The notes: generated from the sequence alone by a model not told the origin. Positions 17,450-28,108 are shown, counted from the first letter of the stretch. The stretch is DNA of 64,000 nt from Vagococcus hydrophili (GCF_011304195.1 NZ_CP049887.1:558001-622000); one strand, 5' to 3'. Program-made: numbers and translations.

Positions 17450-18964
17450 ATGTCACAAGATAACAAAGCGTTATTTATTATATTTGGCGGTACCGGAGAT
17501 TTAGCGAAAAGAAAACTTTATCCTTCATTATTTAGACTGTTCCGTAAAGGAAATATTAATAAACATTTTGCAGTCATCGGAACAGCTCGTCGCGAGTGGT
17601 CAGATGACTACTTTAGAGAAATCGTAGCAGAGTCGATTGAATCATTACAACCAACACAACAAGAAATCACAGATTTTACTTCTCACTTCTACTATCAAGC
17701 ACATAACGTGAATGACACAGCTGAATACCAAGTATTAGGAGATTTAGCTAATCGTTTAGATGAGGAATACCAGTTAGATGGTAATCGTTTGTTCTATCTA
17801 GCTATGGCTCCAAGATTCTTTGGCACAATTTCAAAACATATAAAATCAGAAAAAATCATGACAGAAAATGGTTTTAGTCGCCTAATCATCGAGAAACCTT
17901 TTGGTACAGATTATGAAACAGCTGAGTTATTAAATAATGAAATAGGCGCAGCTTTCAAGGAAGAGCAAATTTTCCGTATTGATCATTATTTAGGAAAAGA
18001 AATGGTTCAAAATATTTCAGCCGTTCGTTTTGGCAATAACATTTTTGAATCTCTTTGGAATCATAAATACATTGAGAGCGTCCAAATCACTTTAGCTGAA
18101 AGTTTAGGTGTGGAAGAGCGCGGTGGTTATTACGATCAAAGTGGTGCCTTAAAAGATATGGTTCAAAATCATATTTTACAAGTCGTTTCGCTCCTTGCGA
18201 TGGAACCACCTACTATTTTTTCAGAAGAAGCGATTCGAACTGAAAAAATCAATGCTCTAAAAGCAGTCAGAGTTTACGATGAAAAAGAAGTCTTACACGC
18301 AGTTGTTCGTGGACAATATGCTGAAGGTAAATTAGGTGACAACTCATTTGCTAGCTACAAAGACGAACCTGGTGTAGAGGAAAACTCTCAAACGGAAACA
18401 TTTGTCGCCGCTAAGTTTATGATTGATAACTTTAGATGGGCAGGTGTGCCTTTCTACGTTCGAACAGGTAAACGCCTCACAGAAAAAGGAACTCGCATTA
18501 ATATTGTCTTTAAATCAACACCAATCAACGTTTTTAGAGAAGCAAGTAATGATCCTGCTGATTTACCTGAAAATATCTTAACGATCTATATTCAGCCAAC
18601 AGAAGGCTTCTCATTAACCCTTAACGGTAAAGAAATTGGTGACGGCTTTAACATTGATCCCGTGAAACTTGATTATCGTCATTCACAAGAAAACCTAGAC
18701 AACAGTCCAGAAGCCTATGAAAAATTAATTCTTGATTGTCTTAAAGGTGACGCGACAAACTTCACTCATTGGGATGAAGTGGCGACTTCTTGGAAAATCG
18801 TAGATATCATTCGCCATACTTGGGACAAAGAAACAACTCCGATTCCTACTTATCCAGCAGGTTCAATGGGTCCAAAATGTGCCTTTGATTTACTTGAATC
18901 AGATGGACACAAATGGGTTTGGGAACCAGATGCGTGGTATAAGGAACAAGGTTTAATTAAATAA
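17450..18964 (+). CDS. zwf: Glucose-6-phosphate 1-dehydrogenase
   Basis: A 504-residue enzyme that oxidises glucose-6-phosphate to 6-phosphogluconolactone and supplies NADPH through the oxidative pentose phosphate route. The coenzyme site 'GGTGDLAKRKL' is at about 13-23. The substrate motif 'RIDHYLGKE' near 175-183 carries the catalytic His and Lys, preceded by 'IIEKPFG'. Length matches bacterial Zwf. The ribosome site is weak (AGTAGG). It stands alone between its own promoter and a strong terminator, opposite the thioesterase gene. Confidence 0.96.
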   Translation: MSQDNKALFIIFGGTGDLAKRKLYPSLFRLFRKGNINKHFAVIGTARREWSDDYFREIVAESIESLQPTQQEITDFTSHFYYQAHNVNDTAEYQVLGDLANRLDEEYQLDGNRLFYLAMAPRFFGTISKHIKSEKIMTENGFSRLIIEKPFGTDYETAELLNNEIGAAFKEEQIFRIDHYLGKEMVQNISAVRFGNNIFESLWNHKYIESVQITLAESLGVEERGGYYDQSGALKDMVQNHILQVVSLLAMEPPTIFSEEAIRTEKINALKAVRVYDEKEVLHAVVRGQYAEGKLGDNSFASYKDEPGVEENSQTETFVAAKFMIDNFRWAGVPFYVRTGKRLTEKGTRINIVFKSTPINVFREASNDPADLPENILTIYIQPTEGFSLTLNGKEIGDGFNIDPVKLDYRHSQENLDNSPEAYEKLILDCLKGDATNFTHWDEVATSWKIVDIIRHTWDKETTPIPTYPAGSMGPKCAFDLLESDGHKWVWEPDAWYKEQGLIK

Positions 18965-18970
18965 TAGAAA

Positions 18971-19010
18971 AGGGACTGTGACATAAGTACGTCACAGTCC
19001 CTCTTTTACA
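18971..19010 (+). terminator. Strong terminator after zwf
   Basis: A perfect 12-bp stem (AGGGACTGTGAC at 18971-18982 with GTCACAGTCCCT at 18991-19002), an 8-base loop and a T-run. Confidence 0.9.
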
Positions 19011-19020
19011 AACAAAACGG

Positions 19021-19130
19021 TGTCACAGAAGTAGCTTCTTCGGAAATAAGCCGAAAATCACAAAAATTTAAAAAGCAATTTTCGTAATTTCCTTCTTATC
19101 TCTTGAAGCTGAACACTTCTGTCACAACCT
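19021..19130. repeat. Long imperfect inverted repeat after ileS
   Basis: TGTCACAGAAGT at 19022-19033 pairs with ACTTCTGTCACA near 19116-19127. Inner GCTTC/GAAGC and CGAAAAT/ATTTTCG pairings give a roughly 105-base imperfect hairpin. It lies directly downstream of the leftward ileS stop codon and could serve as its terminator, although it lacks a classic T-run. The gene-free stretch 18965-19132 holds only this and the zwf terminator. Confidence 0.6.
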
Positions 19131-19132
19131 CT

Positions 19133-21919
19133 TTACTCTAATCCATCCACTAATGCTTCTGGGAAGTTCTCTTCAACGATCGTTGCACATCTGTGACATA
19201 GGTTGCTTAATTTTTCATGACTACCCACATCTTCTTTGACCCCACGACAACGTTGACAAGTTTCACCTTCTGCACGTTCAACTAAAACTGACATATTATC
19301 AAACTTAACAGCTTTTTCGGAAACCTCAGCATTAACTGAAGCCACTTCAAAACCTGAAACAATTAATACTTGTTCTAAGTTTGCATTTAAAGCTTCTAAT
19401 AACACTTTAACTGGTTCACTTGGGAAGATAGTCACTTTAGCTTCAAATGATTTACCAATTAATTTTTCAGTACGCGCTTCTTCTAGAGCTTTTAAGACAT
19501 TATCGCGAACATCCATGAAGTTACTCCATAAATCTAGAATTTCATCTTGATCTGGGTAAACTGTAAATCCTGGAAGCTCAGCTAATTGAACGAACTCTTC
19601 TTCTTCCTGTAAATACTCCCAGATTTCTTCTGCTGTATGAGGTAAGATTGGTGTCATTAATTTTGTTAATGCCACTAACACTTCATAGAAGACAGTTTGC
19701 ATCGCACGACGATCGTAATTATCTTCTGCTTCAATATAAACCACATCTTTAGCAAAGTCTAAGTAGAAAGCTGACAATTCATTGTTACAGAAGTTAACTA
19801 ATCTCTTATACACAGTTGAGAATGAATAACTATCATAACCCTTTTCTCTAATTGTTTGGATTTCTTGATTCAAGCGAATCATCATATATTTATCCACAGA
19901 ACGTAAATCGTCATATGCCACAGCGTTTGCTTTTGCGTCAAAGTCAGATGTATTAGCAAGTAAGAAACGCATCGTATTACGGATTTTACGATAAACTTCT
20001 GCAATTGAGTTCAGTGTATTCATATCAACACGTACGTCTGATTCATAATCCACACTAGCTACCCATAAACGTAAGATATCAGCACCTAATTGGTTAGTTA
20101 CTTTACCTGGTTCAATGGTATTACCTAATGATTTACTTTGTTTACGGCCTTGAGGATCTAAAGTGAATCCTTGTGATATAACAGCTTTATATGGAGATAC
20201 GCCGTTAATCGCTACACTGGTTGTAATACTTGAGTTAAACCAACCACGGTATTGATCAGATCCTTCTAAATAAAGATCAGCTGGGAATGACAAGTTATCA
20301 CGACCACGTAAGACAGCTTCGTGTGATGATCCTGAATCAAACCATACATCCATGATATCTGTTTCTTTAGTAAACTCGCCATTTGGACTTCCTGGATGAG
20401 TAAAGCCTTCTGGTAATAAGTCTTTGGCTTCACGTTCAAACCAAACTCTTGATCCATGTTCAGCAAAAAGATTAGCTACATGTTCAATAATTTCTGGTGT
20501 AATGATTGGTTCTTCATTTTCAGCGTAAAAAATTGGTAATGGCACACCCCACGCACGTTGACGAGAAATTACCCAATCTCCACGGTCGCGAACCATGTTA
20601 TAAAGACGTGTTTTACCCCATGGGATAATCCAATCCACTTTTTCAACTTCAGATAAAATATTATCTCTAAATTTATCAATTGAAGCAAACCACTGAGCAG
20701 TCGCTCTAAAGATAACTGGTTTTTTAGTTCTCCAATCATGTGGATAACTATGTGTAAAGAAGTCTAATTTAAGCAAAGCGCCTTTTTCTTCTAACAATTC
20801 AGTAATCATTGGGTTGGCTTTATCGTAGAAAATCCCTTCAAATCCAGGAGCTTCAGCCGTGAAACAGCCTCTGTTATCCACAGGAGATACCACATCTAAA
20901 TTATATTTACGCCCAACAATGTAGTCATCCTCACCATGACCTGGTGCTGTATGAACTAAACCAGTCCCTGCATCCAGTGTCACGTGATCACCTAAAATAA
21001 GTAATGATTCACGGTCGTAGAATGGATGTTGAGCTGTCATATTTTCTAACATTTCACCCTTGAATTCTTCTAAAATTTCAGGATTTTCCCAACCAATCGC
21101 ATTAGATACTGTCTCTAATAAATCTTTAGCTACAACATATTTTTTACCTTCAACAGCCACAATCACATAAGCAAAATCTTTATTTACAGTAATGGCTAAG
21201 TTTGCTGGTAACGTCCAAGGAGTTGTTGTCCAAATAACAAAGTTAACATCATCTGCTAATTTACCTTGGCCATCTTTGATTTTGAATGCTACATAAATAG
21301 AAGCTGATTTCACATCTTTGTACTCAATTTCTGCCTCAGCAAGTGATGATTCACTTGATGGTGACCAGTAAATTGGTTTTAAGCCTTTATAGATATAGCC
21401 TTTTTCAGCCATTTTACCAAACACACGAATTTGTGCTGCTTCGTAATCTTTCGTTAAAGTAACATATGGGTTGTCCCACTCGCCACCAATACCTAAACGT
21501 TTGAAATCTTCTCTTTGTGTATCAACTTGCGTTAAGGCATACTCTTCACATTTTTTAAGATACTCTGCACGTGACATTTCTTTACGTTTAACACCTTTGT
21601 TTGTTAATACTTGCTCGATTGGTAAACCGTGAGTATCCCAACCAGGAACATAAGGTGATCTAAACCCAGCCATTGATTTAGAACGAACAATGATGTCTTT
21701 ACTAATTTTGTTTAACGCATGACCTAAATGGATATTACCATTCGCATAAGGAGGTCCATCATGTAAAATAAAAGTTGGTTTACCTTCATTTAATTCTTGA
21801 CGACGCTCATAGATTTTTTGTTCTTCCCAGTTTTTTTGCCATTCTACTTCTCTGTTAGGCAAGTTGCCTCTCATTGGAAAACCTGTTTTACCTAAATGTA
21901 GTGTTTCTTTTGTTTTCAT
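19133..21919 (-). CDS. ileS: Isoleucyl-tRNA synthetase
   Basis: A class I synthetase of 928 residues that charges tRNA-Ile. The HIGH box is 'HLGH' at 64-67. The KMSKS box reads KQSKS in '[10 protein letters not shown]', a Met-to-Gln variant. An editing (CP1) domain with '[11 protein letters not shown]' is present, and the C-terminus has a four-Cys zinc site ('CQRCRG' and 'CHRC'). The ATG at 21919 with GAGAGG nine bases upstream is preferred over the GTG two codons earlier. A T-box leader precedes it. It ends the dcw-linked block after divIVA, the usual Firmicutes order. Confidence 0.96.
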   Translation of the reverse strand: MKTKETLHLGKTGFPMRGNLPNREVEWQKNWEEQKIYERRQELNEGKPTFILHDGPPYANGNIHLGHALNKISKDIIVRSKSMAGFRSPYVPGWDTHGLPIEQVLTNKGVKRKEMSRAEYLKKCEEYALTQVDTQREDFKRLGIGGEWDNPYVTLTKDYEAAQIRVFGKMAEKGYIYKGLKPIYWSPSSESSLAEAEIEYKDVKSASIYVAFKIKDGQGKLADDVNFVIWTTTPWTLPANLAITVNKDFAYVIVAVEGKKYVVAKDLLETVSNAIGWENPEILEEFKGEMLENMTAQHPFYDRESLLILGDHVTLDAGTGLVHTAPGHGEDDYIVGRKYNLDVVSPVDNRGCFTAEAPGFEGIFYDKANPMITELLEEKGALLKLDFFTHSYPHDWRTKKPVIFRATAQWFASIDKFRDNILSEVEKVDWIIPWGKTRLYNMVRDRGDWVISRQRAWGVPLPIFYAENEEPIITPEIIEHVANLFAEHGSRVWFEREAKDLLPEGFTHPGSPNGEFTKETDIMDVWFDSGSSHEAVLRGRDNLSFPADLYLEGSDQYRGWFNSSITTSVAINGVSPYKAVISQGFTLDPQGRKQSKSLGNTIEPGKVTNQLGADILRLWVASVDYESDVRVDMNTLNSIAEVYRKIRNTMRFLLANTSDFDAKANAVAYDDLRSVDKYMMIRLNQEIQTIREKGYDSYSFSTVYKRLVNFCNNELSAFYLDFAKDVVYIEAEDNYDRRAMQTVFYEVLVALTKLMTPILPHTAEEIWEYLQEEEEFVQLAELPGFTVYPDQDEILDLWSNFMDVRDNVLKALEEARTEKLIGKSFEAKVTIFPSEPVKVLLEALNANLEQVLIVSGFEVASVNAEVSEKAVKFDNMSVLVERAEGETCQRCRGVKEDVGSHEKLSNLCHRCATIVEENFPEALVDGLE

Positions 21920-21949
21920 ACACACATTCCTCTCTTTTAAAAAAAATAT

Positions 21950-22165
21950 ATAAAAAAAGACTCCTCCCTAAAAAGGGACGAAGTCTTCGTGTTACCACCC
22001 ATGTTTAATACTGGATTAATCCAAGTATTCTCTCTCATGATAACGGTCTTTAACCGGCTACACTTACTTGTCTTTCGGAAGTAGCATTAAATGAAGGATC
22101 TTTCCTATACTAGAGTCTTATCAGGTTTTCACTATCCCTGACTCACTTAAAAGAATAACACAGGC
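21950..22165 (-). promoter_or_regulatory. T-box leader (isoleucine-responsive) of ileS
   Basis: Read on the minus strand, a stem I hairpin region is followed by the T-box sequence GGGTGGTAACACG (from about 21999 down to 21987). A terminator hairpin (GACTTCGTCCCTTTTTAGGG and downstream T-run, about 21955-21985) follows. The T-box pairs with the uncharged tRNA end and competes with the terminator. A possible AUC specifier lies at 22097-22099, but I could not verify the specifier loop. The context before ileS makes an isoleucine response very likely. Confidence 0.9.
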
Positions 22166-22181
22166 TTTTCTATTTCATTTT

Positions 22182-22943
22182 TTATTTTACGCGACTACGG
22201 CTAGCACGTTCTGGACGGCCACCTTTTTTAGTCTCTTCTTTTACTTTATCTTCTTTTTTAGCAGGTTTCTCTTCTGGTAATACAATTTCAGTTGTTTCCT
22301 TAAATTCAGGTTTAACTTCAATTGCTACAGCTGTAGGATCACTACTGTTTGCAGATTCAACAGCGTCAAGAACTTCTCTAAATGCTGTATGACTACTATC
22401 CACATAAGCACCAAATGGTTTTAATAATTCATCCCACTCACCACTTTTTACAATTTGTAATTGTGATTCTAACAACACAGATAAGTTTCTGTGGAAGACA
22501 CGTGTTTTTTTCTTCAAATCATCTGTTTCAACAGCTAATTGACGAGCACGTTCACTTGCTTCAAGTAAAATTTGGTTCGCTTTGTTTGTTGAACCTGTGA
22601 TTAATTCTTCACTCATTTTATTTGCATGAGCTAAAATATCTTCAGATTGTGCTTGTGCTTGTTGAATAGCCAAGTCACTTTCTTTTGTTGCATTTTCTTT
22701 CAATTTGTCAGCTGTATCTTGTGCCACAATAATTGATTGATTTAATGAATCTTTTAATTCATTGAAGTAACTTAATTTTTCTTCGGCTTGTTTTGCTTGT
22801 TTTTCTAGTTCTCTGTTTTCAGATACTAATTTTTCTACATCTAATGCGATTTGATCTAAGAAATCATCTACTTGATCTTTGTCATATCCTTTAAATTTCG
22901 ATGCAAAACTCTTACTCGTAATATCGATTGGTTTTATTGACAT
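22182..22943 (-). CDS. divIVA: Cell-division initiation protein DivIVA
   Basis: A 253-residue coiled-coil scaffold that recognises negative membrane curvature at septa and poles. The conserved N-terminal lipid-binding domain begins 'IKPIDITSKSFASKFKGYD', followed by long coiled coils (about 30-160) and a low-complexity Lys/Glu-rich tail that ends 'RASRSRVK'. It is the last division gene of the cluster, before the ileS T-box. In ovoid Firmicutes it organises septal and peripheral wall growth. Confidence 0.95.
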   Translation of the reverse strand: MSIKPIDITSKSFASKFKGYDKDQVDDFLDQIALDVEKLVSENRELEKQAKQAEEKLSYFNELKDSLNQSIIVAQDTADKLKENATKESDLAIQQAQAQSEDILAHANKMSEELITGSTNKANQILLEASERARQLAVETDDLKKKTRVFHRNLSVLLESQLQIVKSGEWDELLKPFGAYVDSSHTAFREVLDAVESANSSDPTAVAIEVKPEFKETTEIVLPEEKPAKKEDKVKEETKKGGRPERASRSRVK

Positions 22944-22963
22944 TCTTTCACCTCATAAAAAAG

Positions 22964-23767
22964 TTACTTTCTTAAGACACGAATGCTTAAGCGAACTTTA
23001 TCTTTTTTTGTTTTTCCATGTTCTTCAAGTATTTGAATTCGTCCTAACTTTCTCACTGATATAATATCAAGATAATCGACGACATAATCCACTCGCTCTG
23101 TTTCGACCCAATTAATTTTGACTCGGTTTGATTCTACTACTTGTTTGGCTCTTTGCCTAGATATATTATATACTGTGGAAATAATATTATCAATTCTTAA
23201 GGAACTGACTGTTAAAGACTCTTCTTGCCATTCATTCGTTGGAATCAAAAGATCAGTATACGCTATTTTTTCAAAGCGAACACCAAAGGACCCAATTTTA
23301 TCCACTTGATTCACAATGTAATTCGCCATAGAGTCTTTAATAAATACTTGCCACCTAGAGCCATCAGTAATAATATCACCAATAAACTCTCGTTTGACGC
23401 CAGTACTCATTAATGTACCGAGAATTTTACCATGGCTCAATGAACCAAATTTAGTTGGGTATTTTATTTCATATACTTCAATTTCGTAATCTTCTTGCTG
23501 TGGTTCATAATAACTTGGATAAATCACTGCACATTGCCGCTCAGAATTTTCAAATCCTCCAAATAAAGAAAAAGTGATATCACTTTTTGTCCCTATTAAG
23601 CTACTTAAAATAAACGCTTCTCTTGGGTTTAAAAACTCAGTAACATAAGGTGCGTATTGATTTTCTACTTGTTCAAACCAACTAATCACATTATCAATAA
23701 AAGGATGCTCGTCCTTGCGAAAATGCTGATACACATTAGCTAGCAAAAAACTCACATCCTTTCTCAT
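22964..23767 (-). CDS. ylmH: YlmH, S4-domain RNA-binding protein
   Basis: A 267-residue protein with an N-terminal YlmH domain and a C-terminal S4 RNA-binding domain at about 187-250 ('RLDNIIS'-like start, here 'LRIDNIISTVYNISRQRAK'). YlmH binds ribosomes and has been linked to rescue of stalled large subunits, as well as to division when deleted in some cocci. It sits between ylmG and divIVA in the conserved cluster with a spacing of a few bases, implying cotranscription. Confidence 0.92.
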   Translation of the reverse strand: MRKDVSFLLANVYQHFRKDEHPFIDNVISWFEQVENQYAPYVTEFLNPREAFILSSLIGTKSDITFSLFGGFENSERQCAVIYPSYYEPQQEDYEIEVYEIKYPTKFGSLSHGKILGTLMSTGVKREFIGDIITDGSRWQVFIKDSMANYIVNQVDKIGSFGVRFEKIAYTDLLIPTNEWQEESLTVSSLRIDNIISTVYNISRQRAKQVVESNRVKINWVETERVDYVVDYLDIISVRKLGRIQILEEHGKTKKDKVRLSIRVLRK

Positions 23768-23774
23768 TTAAAAA

Positions 23775-24053
23775 TTAATAACCGAAAAATATTCGTGTTA
23801 TCAGCATAACAAATCCTTTACTTGCAAGTTGTAATGCAACAACTGCTACAATGATTGTAAAATCTATTGGACCAAATGACAAAGGCAAACGGTCAAATAA
23901 ACTTAAGTAAGGTCTGCTAATTTTTATAATAAATTGTCCTATTGATGTTTCATATGCTCCTGGAAACCAAGATAGTAATGCATATGCCACAAGTACAAAG
24001 GAATAAATTTCTACTACTTTAAGAAATATCATTAAAAGATTCATAATTAACAT
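23775..24053 (-). CDS. ylmG: YggT/YlmG family membrane protein
   Basis: A 92-residue membrane protein with two hydrophobic segments (about 5-27 and 65-88) around a short polar link containing 'SRPYLSLFDRLPL', typical of the YggT family. The family is linked to division and membrane organisation by its fixed position between sepF and ylmH. AAGGAT lies upstream of the ATG at 24053; a second ATG three codons on is possible. The biochemical role is not established. Confidence 0.9.
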   Translation of the reverse strand: MLIMNLLMIFLKVVEIYSFVLVAYALLSWFPGAYETSIGQFIIKISRPYLSLFDRLPLSFGPIDFTIIVAVVALQLASKGFVMLITRIFFGY

Positions 24054-24065
24054 AAATGTACATCC

Positions 24066-24632
24066 TTAATAATTAGATAAGTGTGTCGAAATTAAACTTT
24101 GTGCTACTGATGAATCAACATCCACATTTGCTGGTGAGCAAATAAATATCTCTTCACCAATTCGTTGAATATCTCCATCTACAGCATAAATAGCACCAGT
24201 AATAAAATCAACCACTCTTCGTGCTTGGAATTCTTCCATTGCTGAAAAAGTGATAATCACGATTTCTTTTCTAAATAATGCTTGTGCAATGGATTTGCAA
24301 TCTGAATAAGCTCTAGGCTCGAATACAGTAATTTTGCGGTGTACACGTTTATTTTCAGTTTGACGTCGTTGATTTTTCTCGTTCACATTTTGATAAGCGT
24401 TCATATCAACAACCTTCTTATTAGCTAAATTATTTGAAGAAGTTTGACCTAAAGAAGACGTATTCGTTTCTTCAGACGCTTGATAAGCGTAAGATGGTTC
24501 ATTAGAATATTGTGTCTCTTCTTTTTCAAAACTTTCTTCATCTACCATGGGAGTGTCTAAATTAATATCTGCTTCCTGTGAATCGTCCAGTCCAAAAAAA
24601 TTGGACCAATTTCTAGATTTAAATAAATTCAT
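24066..24632 (-). CDS. sepF: Cell-division protein SepF
   Basis: A 188-residue protein. An N-terminal amphipathic membrane-targeting segment is followed by a variable Ser/Asn/Gln linker to about 85 and the SepF core at about 95-180 ('VFEPRAYSDCKSIAQALF', then 'RVVDFITGAIYAVDGDIQRI'). SepF anchors and bundles FtsZ filaments as an alternative to FtsA. It overlaps the ylmE stop codon by 4 bp, so translation is coupled within the ftsZ-distal operon. Confidence 0.95.
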   Translation of the reverse strand: MNLFKSRNWSNFFGLDDSQEADINLDTPMVDEESFEKEETQYSNEPSYAYQASEETNTSSLGQTSSNNLANKKVVDMNAYQNVNEKNQRRQTENKRVHRKITVFEPRAYSDCKSIAQALFRKEIVIITFSAMEEFQARRVVDFITGAIYAVDGDIQRIGEEIFICSPANVDVDSSVAQSLISTHLSNY

Positions 24633-25339
24633 CTTTCTGCCACCTCGTTTCCTTCTTCATTAAAAAAATTTGAGCCTACTCGAACAAACGTTGCACCTTC
24701 TTGAATAGCTATTCCAAAATCACGGCTCATTCCCATACTTAATTCTGTACAAGGGGCATAATTTAAGTTTTTCTCTTCAATCGTTACTTTCAACTTATTC
24801 AACGTAGAAAAAATTAAATGTAAATCAACTTCACTCGCATTAAACGGTGCCATTGTCATAAGACCTACAATAGATATGTTTTCAAATTCAGACAGCGAAA
24901 GAATAAACTCTTCAACTTCTGACACTGACAAGCCCTGTTTAGATTCTTCACCTGAAACATTAACTTGAACAAAACATTTTATTTGGTTGTCGGCTCGCTT
25001 ATTAATTTCATTAGCGAGACTAAAACTATCTAAAGCATGAAAATAGTCAATTTCGTTAATAATTGATTTTACTTTTCGCCGCTGTAAATTCCCAATAAAA
25101 TGCCATTTAATTTGCTTTTGATCAGCTAAATACTCTTTTTTTTCTATTAATTTTTCCATTCTATTTTCTGCTAAATGGATCATTCCATTGTCCACAACTT
25201 GTTTCGTTGTTTCACTATCTACAGATTTACTGACACAAATTAAGTTCACAAGAGACGCGTCTCTGTGACTTAATTCGCAGTTTTTTTGAATGGTTTCTTT
25301 AATTGTTTGAATGTTCGTTTTTATCGTCTGCTCAAGCAC
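24629..25339 (-). CDS. ylmE: PLP homeostasis protein (YggS/YlmE family)
   Basis: A 236-residue PLP-binding protein with a single barrel domain. The PLP Lys is in 'LICVSKSVD' near 35, with 'WHFIGNLQRRK' and 'LSMGMSRDFGIAIQEGATFVR' as family landmarks. It buffers pyridoxal phosphate and affects amino-acid and keto-acid balance. Translation starts at GTG (25339) behind AGGTGAG. It lies 15 bp after ftsZ in the usual Firmicutes order. Confidence 0.93.
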   Translation of the reverse strand: MLEQTIKTNIQTIKETIQKNCELSHRDASLVNLICVSKSVDSETTKQVVDNGMIHLAENRMEKLIEKKEYLADQKQIKWHFIGNLQRRKVKSIINEIDYFHALDSFSLANEINKRADNQIKCFVQVNVSGEESKQGLSVSEVEEFILSLSEFENISIVGLMTMAPFNASEVDLHLIFSTLNKLKVTIEEKNLNYAPCTELSMGMSRDFGIAIQEGATFVRVGSNFFNEEGNEVAER

Positions 25340-25353
25340 TACCTACTCACCTC

Positions 25354-26613
25354 TTATTTTTTTCTTCTAAAGAATGGTGGAGTACTAAGTTCATCATCAT
25401 CTTCATCTGAAGAATGATCTGATTCAGTGTTACTAAATGTATCAAAATCTCTCTTTTCGATTGATTCAAATTGTGTTTCATCAGGTACATTACGTGTTGG
25501 TGCTTCACGACGAATATCCCAATCACCAAATGCGCCATTATTTGTATTCGTTGCTTCAACTTCAACTTGTTTAGCTTCTTGAGTTGGTCTTACTTGACGT
25601 TGAACCATTCCTTGAGTTGTCACATTGCCTCTTGGAGCCATTGGACGTTCTCTTTTACCTGGATCAATTCCAGTTGCGATAACTGTTACGATGATTTCAT
25701 CACCTAGTTGATCATTAACTGATGTACCTAAGATGATATTCACATCGCCACCAGTTGCACTTGCCACAATTTCAGAAGCATCTTGCGCTTCGAATAATGT
25801 CATATCTAATCCACCAGTGATATTTAATAAGACTTGCTCAGCTCCTTCAATAGAAGTTTCTAATAATGGAGAAGCAATAGCTTTTCTCGTTGCTTCAATG
25901 ACACGGTCTTCACCATTTGCCACACCAATACCCATAAGAGCAGTTCCTTGGTCTTCCATAACTGTTTTCACATCGGCAAAGTCTAAGTTGACATAACCTG
26001 GTGATGTAATAAGATCTGAAATACCTTGAACACCTTGACGTAACACGTTATCAGCTTCTCTAAAAGCTTCTAACATTGGTGTTTTCTTGTCAACGATTTC
26101 TAATAAGCGGTTATTTGAAATAATAACTAATGTATCAACATTTTCTTTTAATTCTGAAATACCTTCAGCAGCAAATCTGCTACGTTTTGGTCCTTCAAAA
26201 CTGAATGGTCTTGTCACCACACCAACTGTTAAAGCTCCTTGAGCTTTAGCAATTCCTGCAACAACAGGTGCTGCACCGGTACCAGTACCGCCACCCATTC
26301 CAGAAGTAATAAATACTAAGTCAGCGCCTTGTAATGAAGCTGCAATTTGCTCTTCACTTTCACCAGCTGCTTTTTCTCCCACATCTGGTAAAGAACCTGC
26401 GCCAAGTCCTTTTGTAAATTTTGGTCCTAATTGAATCACTGTTTCAGCTTTTGAATGTTGTAGAGCTTGAACGTCTGTATTAGCTACGATAAATTCTACT
26501 CCCTTAACACCCTCGTCAATCATGCGGTTTACGGCATTACCACCAGCGCCACCGACACCGATAACTTTGATAACTGCACCAGTGTTTACTGTGCTATCTA
26601 AAGAAAATTCCAT
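25354..26613 (-). CDS. ftsZ: Cell-division GTPase FtsZ
   Basis: A 419-residue tubulin homologue that forms the Z ring. The GTP-binding tubulin signature GGGTGTG is at 107-113, the T7 loop carries the catalytic Asp in '[11 protein letters not shown]', and a Gln/Asn/Glu-rich linker (about 320-405) leads to the C-terminal peptide '[10 protein letters not shown]' that binds FtsA, SepF and others. An AGGAGG site precedes the ATG. It follows ftsA with a 21-bp gap. Confidence 0.98.
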   Translation of the reverse strand: MEFSLDSTVNTGAVIKVIGVGGAGGNAVNRMIDEGVKGVEFIVANTDVQALQHSKAETVIQLGPKFTKGLGAGSLPDVGEKAAGESEEQIAASLQGADLVFITSGMGGGTGTGAAPVVAGIAKAQGALTVGVVTRPFSFEGPKRSRFAAEGISELKENVDTLVIISNNRLLEIVDKKTPMLEAFREADNVLRQGVQGISDLITSPGYVNLDFADVKTVMEDQGTALMGIGVANGEDRVIEATRKAIASPLLETSIEGAEQVLLNITGGLDMTLFEAQDASEIVASATGGDVNIILGTSVNDQLGDEIIVTVIATGIDPGKRERPMAPRGNVTTQGMVQRQVRPTQEAKQVEVEATNTNNGAFGDWDIRREAPTRNVPDETQFESIEKRDFDTFSNTESDHSSDEDDDELSTPPFFRRKK

Positions 26614-26634
26614 TGTTTGTTTCCTCCTAGGATA

Positions 26635-27969
26635 TTAATCGAATATGTTAGACAAGAAACCTTTAAACTTGTTACCGATTCCTTCTTTTTCAGTTGCTTC
26701 TACTTCAACTTCTGTAATTGTTTCTTTTGGTTGTACGGGTTGTGTTTCTACTTTTTTAGGTTGCTCCATTGGAACTTCTCTATTTTTAGTTACCGTTTTT
26801 TTCTTGTTGTCATAAATAGCTAATTTAGTCACGTGATAAACTTCATCTAATTGAGCAACATACTCAACAATTGCGATGCCATTAGCAAAGACTGGGTTAC
26901 GTAAGCCCATATGATTTGGAACGTACAATTTAACGTTTGTTCCAAAAATATCAGCGGCTAACTCTACCACACCTGGTAAACTAGCTGCTCCACCAGTTAA
27001 GATAACTCCTCCTGGTAAATTAAGTGCGTCAATACTATCTAAAACTGCTTTAGATTTAGTAAAGATTTGCTCAACACGCGCTTCAATGATTTCAGATAAA
27101 TATCTTTCATCAATTTTAACTGGTTCATTTTTACCAATCACATCAACTGGAAATTCTTCGTTAGAAGATGTTCTTTCTGGGTAAGCATAACCGTAGTTAA
27201 TTTTTAAAGCTTCTGCATTAGTTAACGATGTGTTTAAAACAACAGAGATATCTTTAGTAACAAACTCGCCACCCTCTTGTTCTACGTGAGAGAATTTTAA
27301 TTCTCTTTCGTACATAACAGATGTAGTTGTTTGTCCGCCACCCATATCAATAATTGTTGTTCCAAAATCTTTTTCACCATCAGAAAGAATTGATTCAGCT
27401 AAAGCTAACGGTGTAATAACCATTTCCTCTACGCCTAAACCAGCTTTTTCTACACATTTGCGAATGTTGTGAACGATTGTTTTAGGGCCTGTAAATAATA
27501 AGCCTTTCATGTCTAAACGAACGCCAATCATTCCTCTTGGATCTTTGATGCCTTCGAAGCCATCTACTTTAAATTCTTGTGGAATTAAAGTGATTACTTG
27601 GCGTTCTGGTGGAGTTGATCTTACAACAGCTGCTGATGCAACATTTTTAACATCTGCTGAAGTAATTTCTTTTGATTCTGTATTAACAGCAATCATACCT
27701 TCACATTTTTCAACTTGAAGTAAGTTAGCTGGAATGCCCACACTAACGCTTCTAATTTGTACGCCTGATTTTTCTTCTGCTTGTTTAACTGCTCTTTGAA
27801 TAGATTGAACAGCTTTATCGATATCAATAACGATACCTCTGTCTAATCCTTTTGATTTTGCATTTCCAACGCCAATAATATTAATTTGATTTTCTATATA
27901 CTCAGCTACTACGACTTTCACTGAAGTTGTTCCAATATCAAGACTCACATGTATTCCTGTTTTTGCCAT
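26635..27969 (-). CDS. ftsA: Cell-division protein FtsA
   Basis: A 444-residue actin-like ATPase that links FtsZ to the membrane. Phosphate-binding segments 'LDIGTTSVKV' (10-19) and 'IIDMGGGQTT' (about 207-216) and the adenosine motif 'LTGGAASLPGV' are present. A Glu/Thr-rich linker leads to a C-terminal amphipathic helix 'IGNKFKGFLSNIFD' for membrane targeting. The 139-bp gap upstream probably contains an internal promoter for ftsAZ. Confidence 0.97.
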   Translation of the reverse strand: MAKTGIHVSLDIGTTSVKVVVAEYIENQINIIGVGNAKSKGLDRGIVIDIDKAVQSIQRAVKQAEEKSGVQIRSVSVGIPANLLQVEKCEGMIAVNTESKEITSADVKNVASAAVVRSTPPERQVITLIPQEFKVDGFEGIKDPRGMIGVRLDMKGLLFTGPKTIVHNIRKCVEKAGLGVEEMVITPLALAESILSDGEKDFGTTIIDMGGGQTTTSVMYERELKFSHVEQEGGEFVTKDISVVLNTSLTNAEALKINYGYAYPERTSSNEEFPVDVIGKNEPVKIDERYLSEIIEARVEQIFTKSKAVLDSIDALNLPGGVILTGGAASLPGVVELAADIFGTNVKLYVPNHMGLRNPVFANGIAIVEYVAQLDEVYHVTKLAIYDNKKKTVTKNREVPMEQPKKVETQPVQPKETITEVEVEATEKEGIGNKFKGFLSNIFD

Positions 27970-28108
27970 GAAAGGTGTTCCCTCCTATTTTCTAACAGAG
28001 TCTTCCTCTATTATTGCATAATACCTCACACCATTCTATCATAAAATAGGGTATTAAATAAAGAAGAATACTATAATTGTTATTATTTTTTTCTTAAAAT
28101 TTGCTCTG
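27970..28108 (-). promoter_or_regulatory. Gap upstream of ftsA, possible internal promoter
   Basis: A 139-bp intergenic gap in an otherwise tightly packed cluster. On the minus strand a TATTAT-type -10 is visible (near 28019-28024) but no -35 of good quality at 17 bases. A GGAGGG ribosome site precedes ftsA. The promoter assignment is tentative. Confidence 0.3.

Noticed and set aside
25354-25565. 72-codon frame overlapping the end of ftsZ in another frame
   Set aside because: It lies within the well-conserved ftsZ tail on the same strand, is low-complexity and has no start signal.
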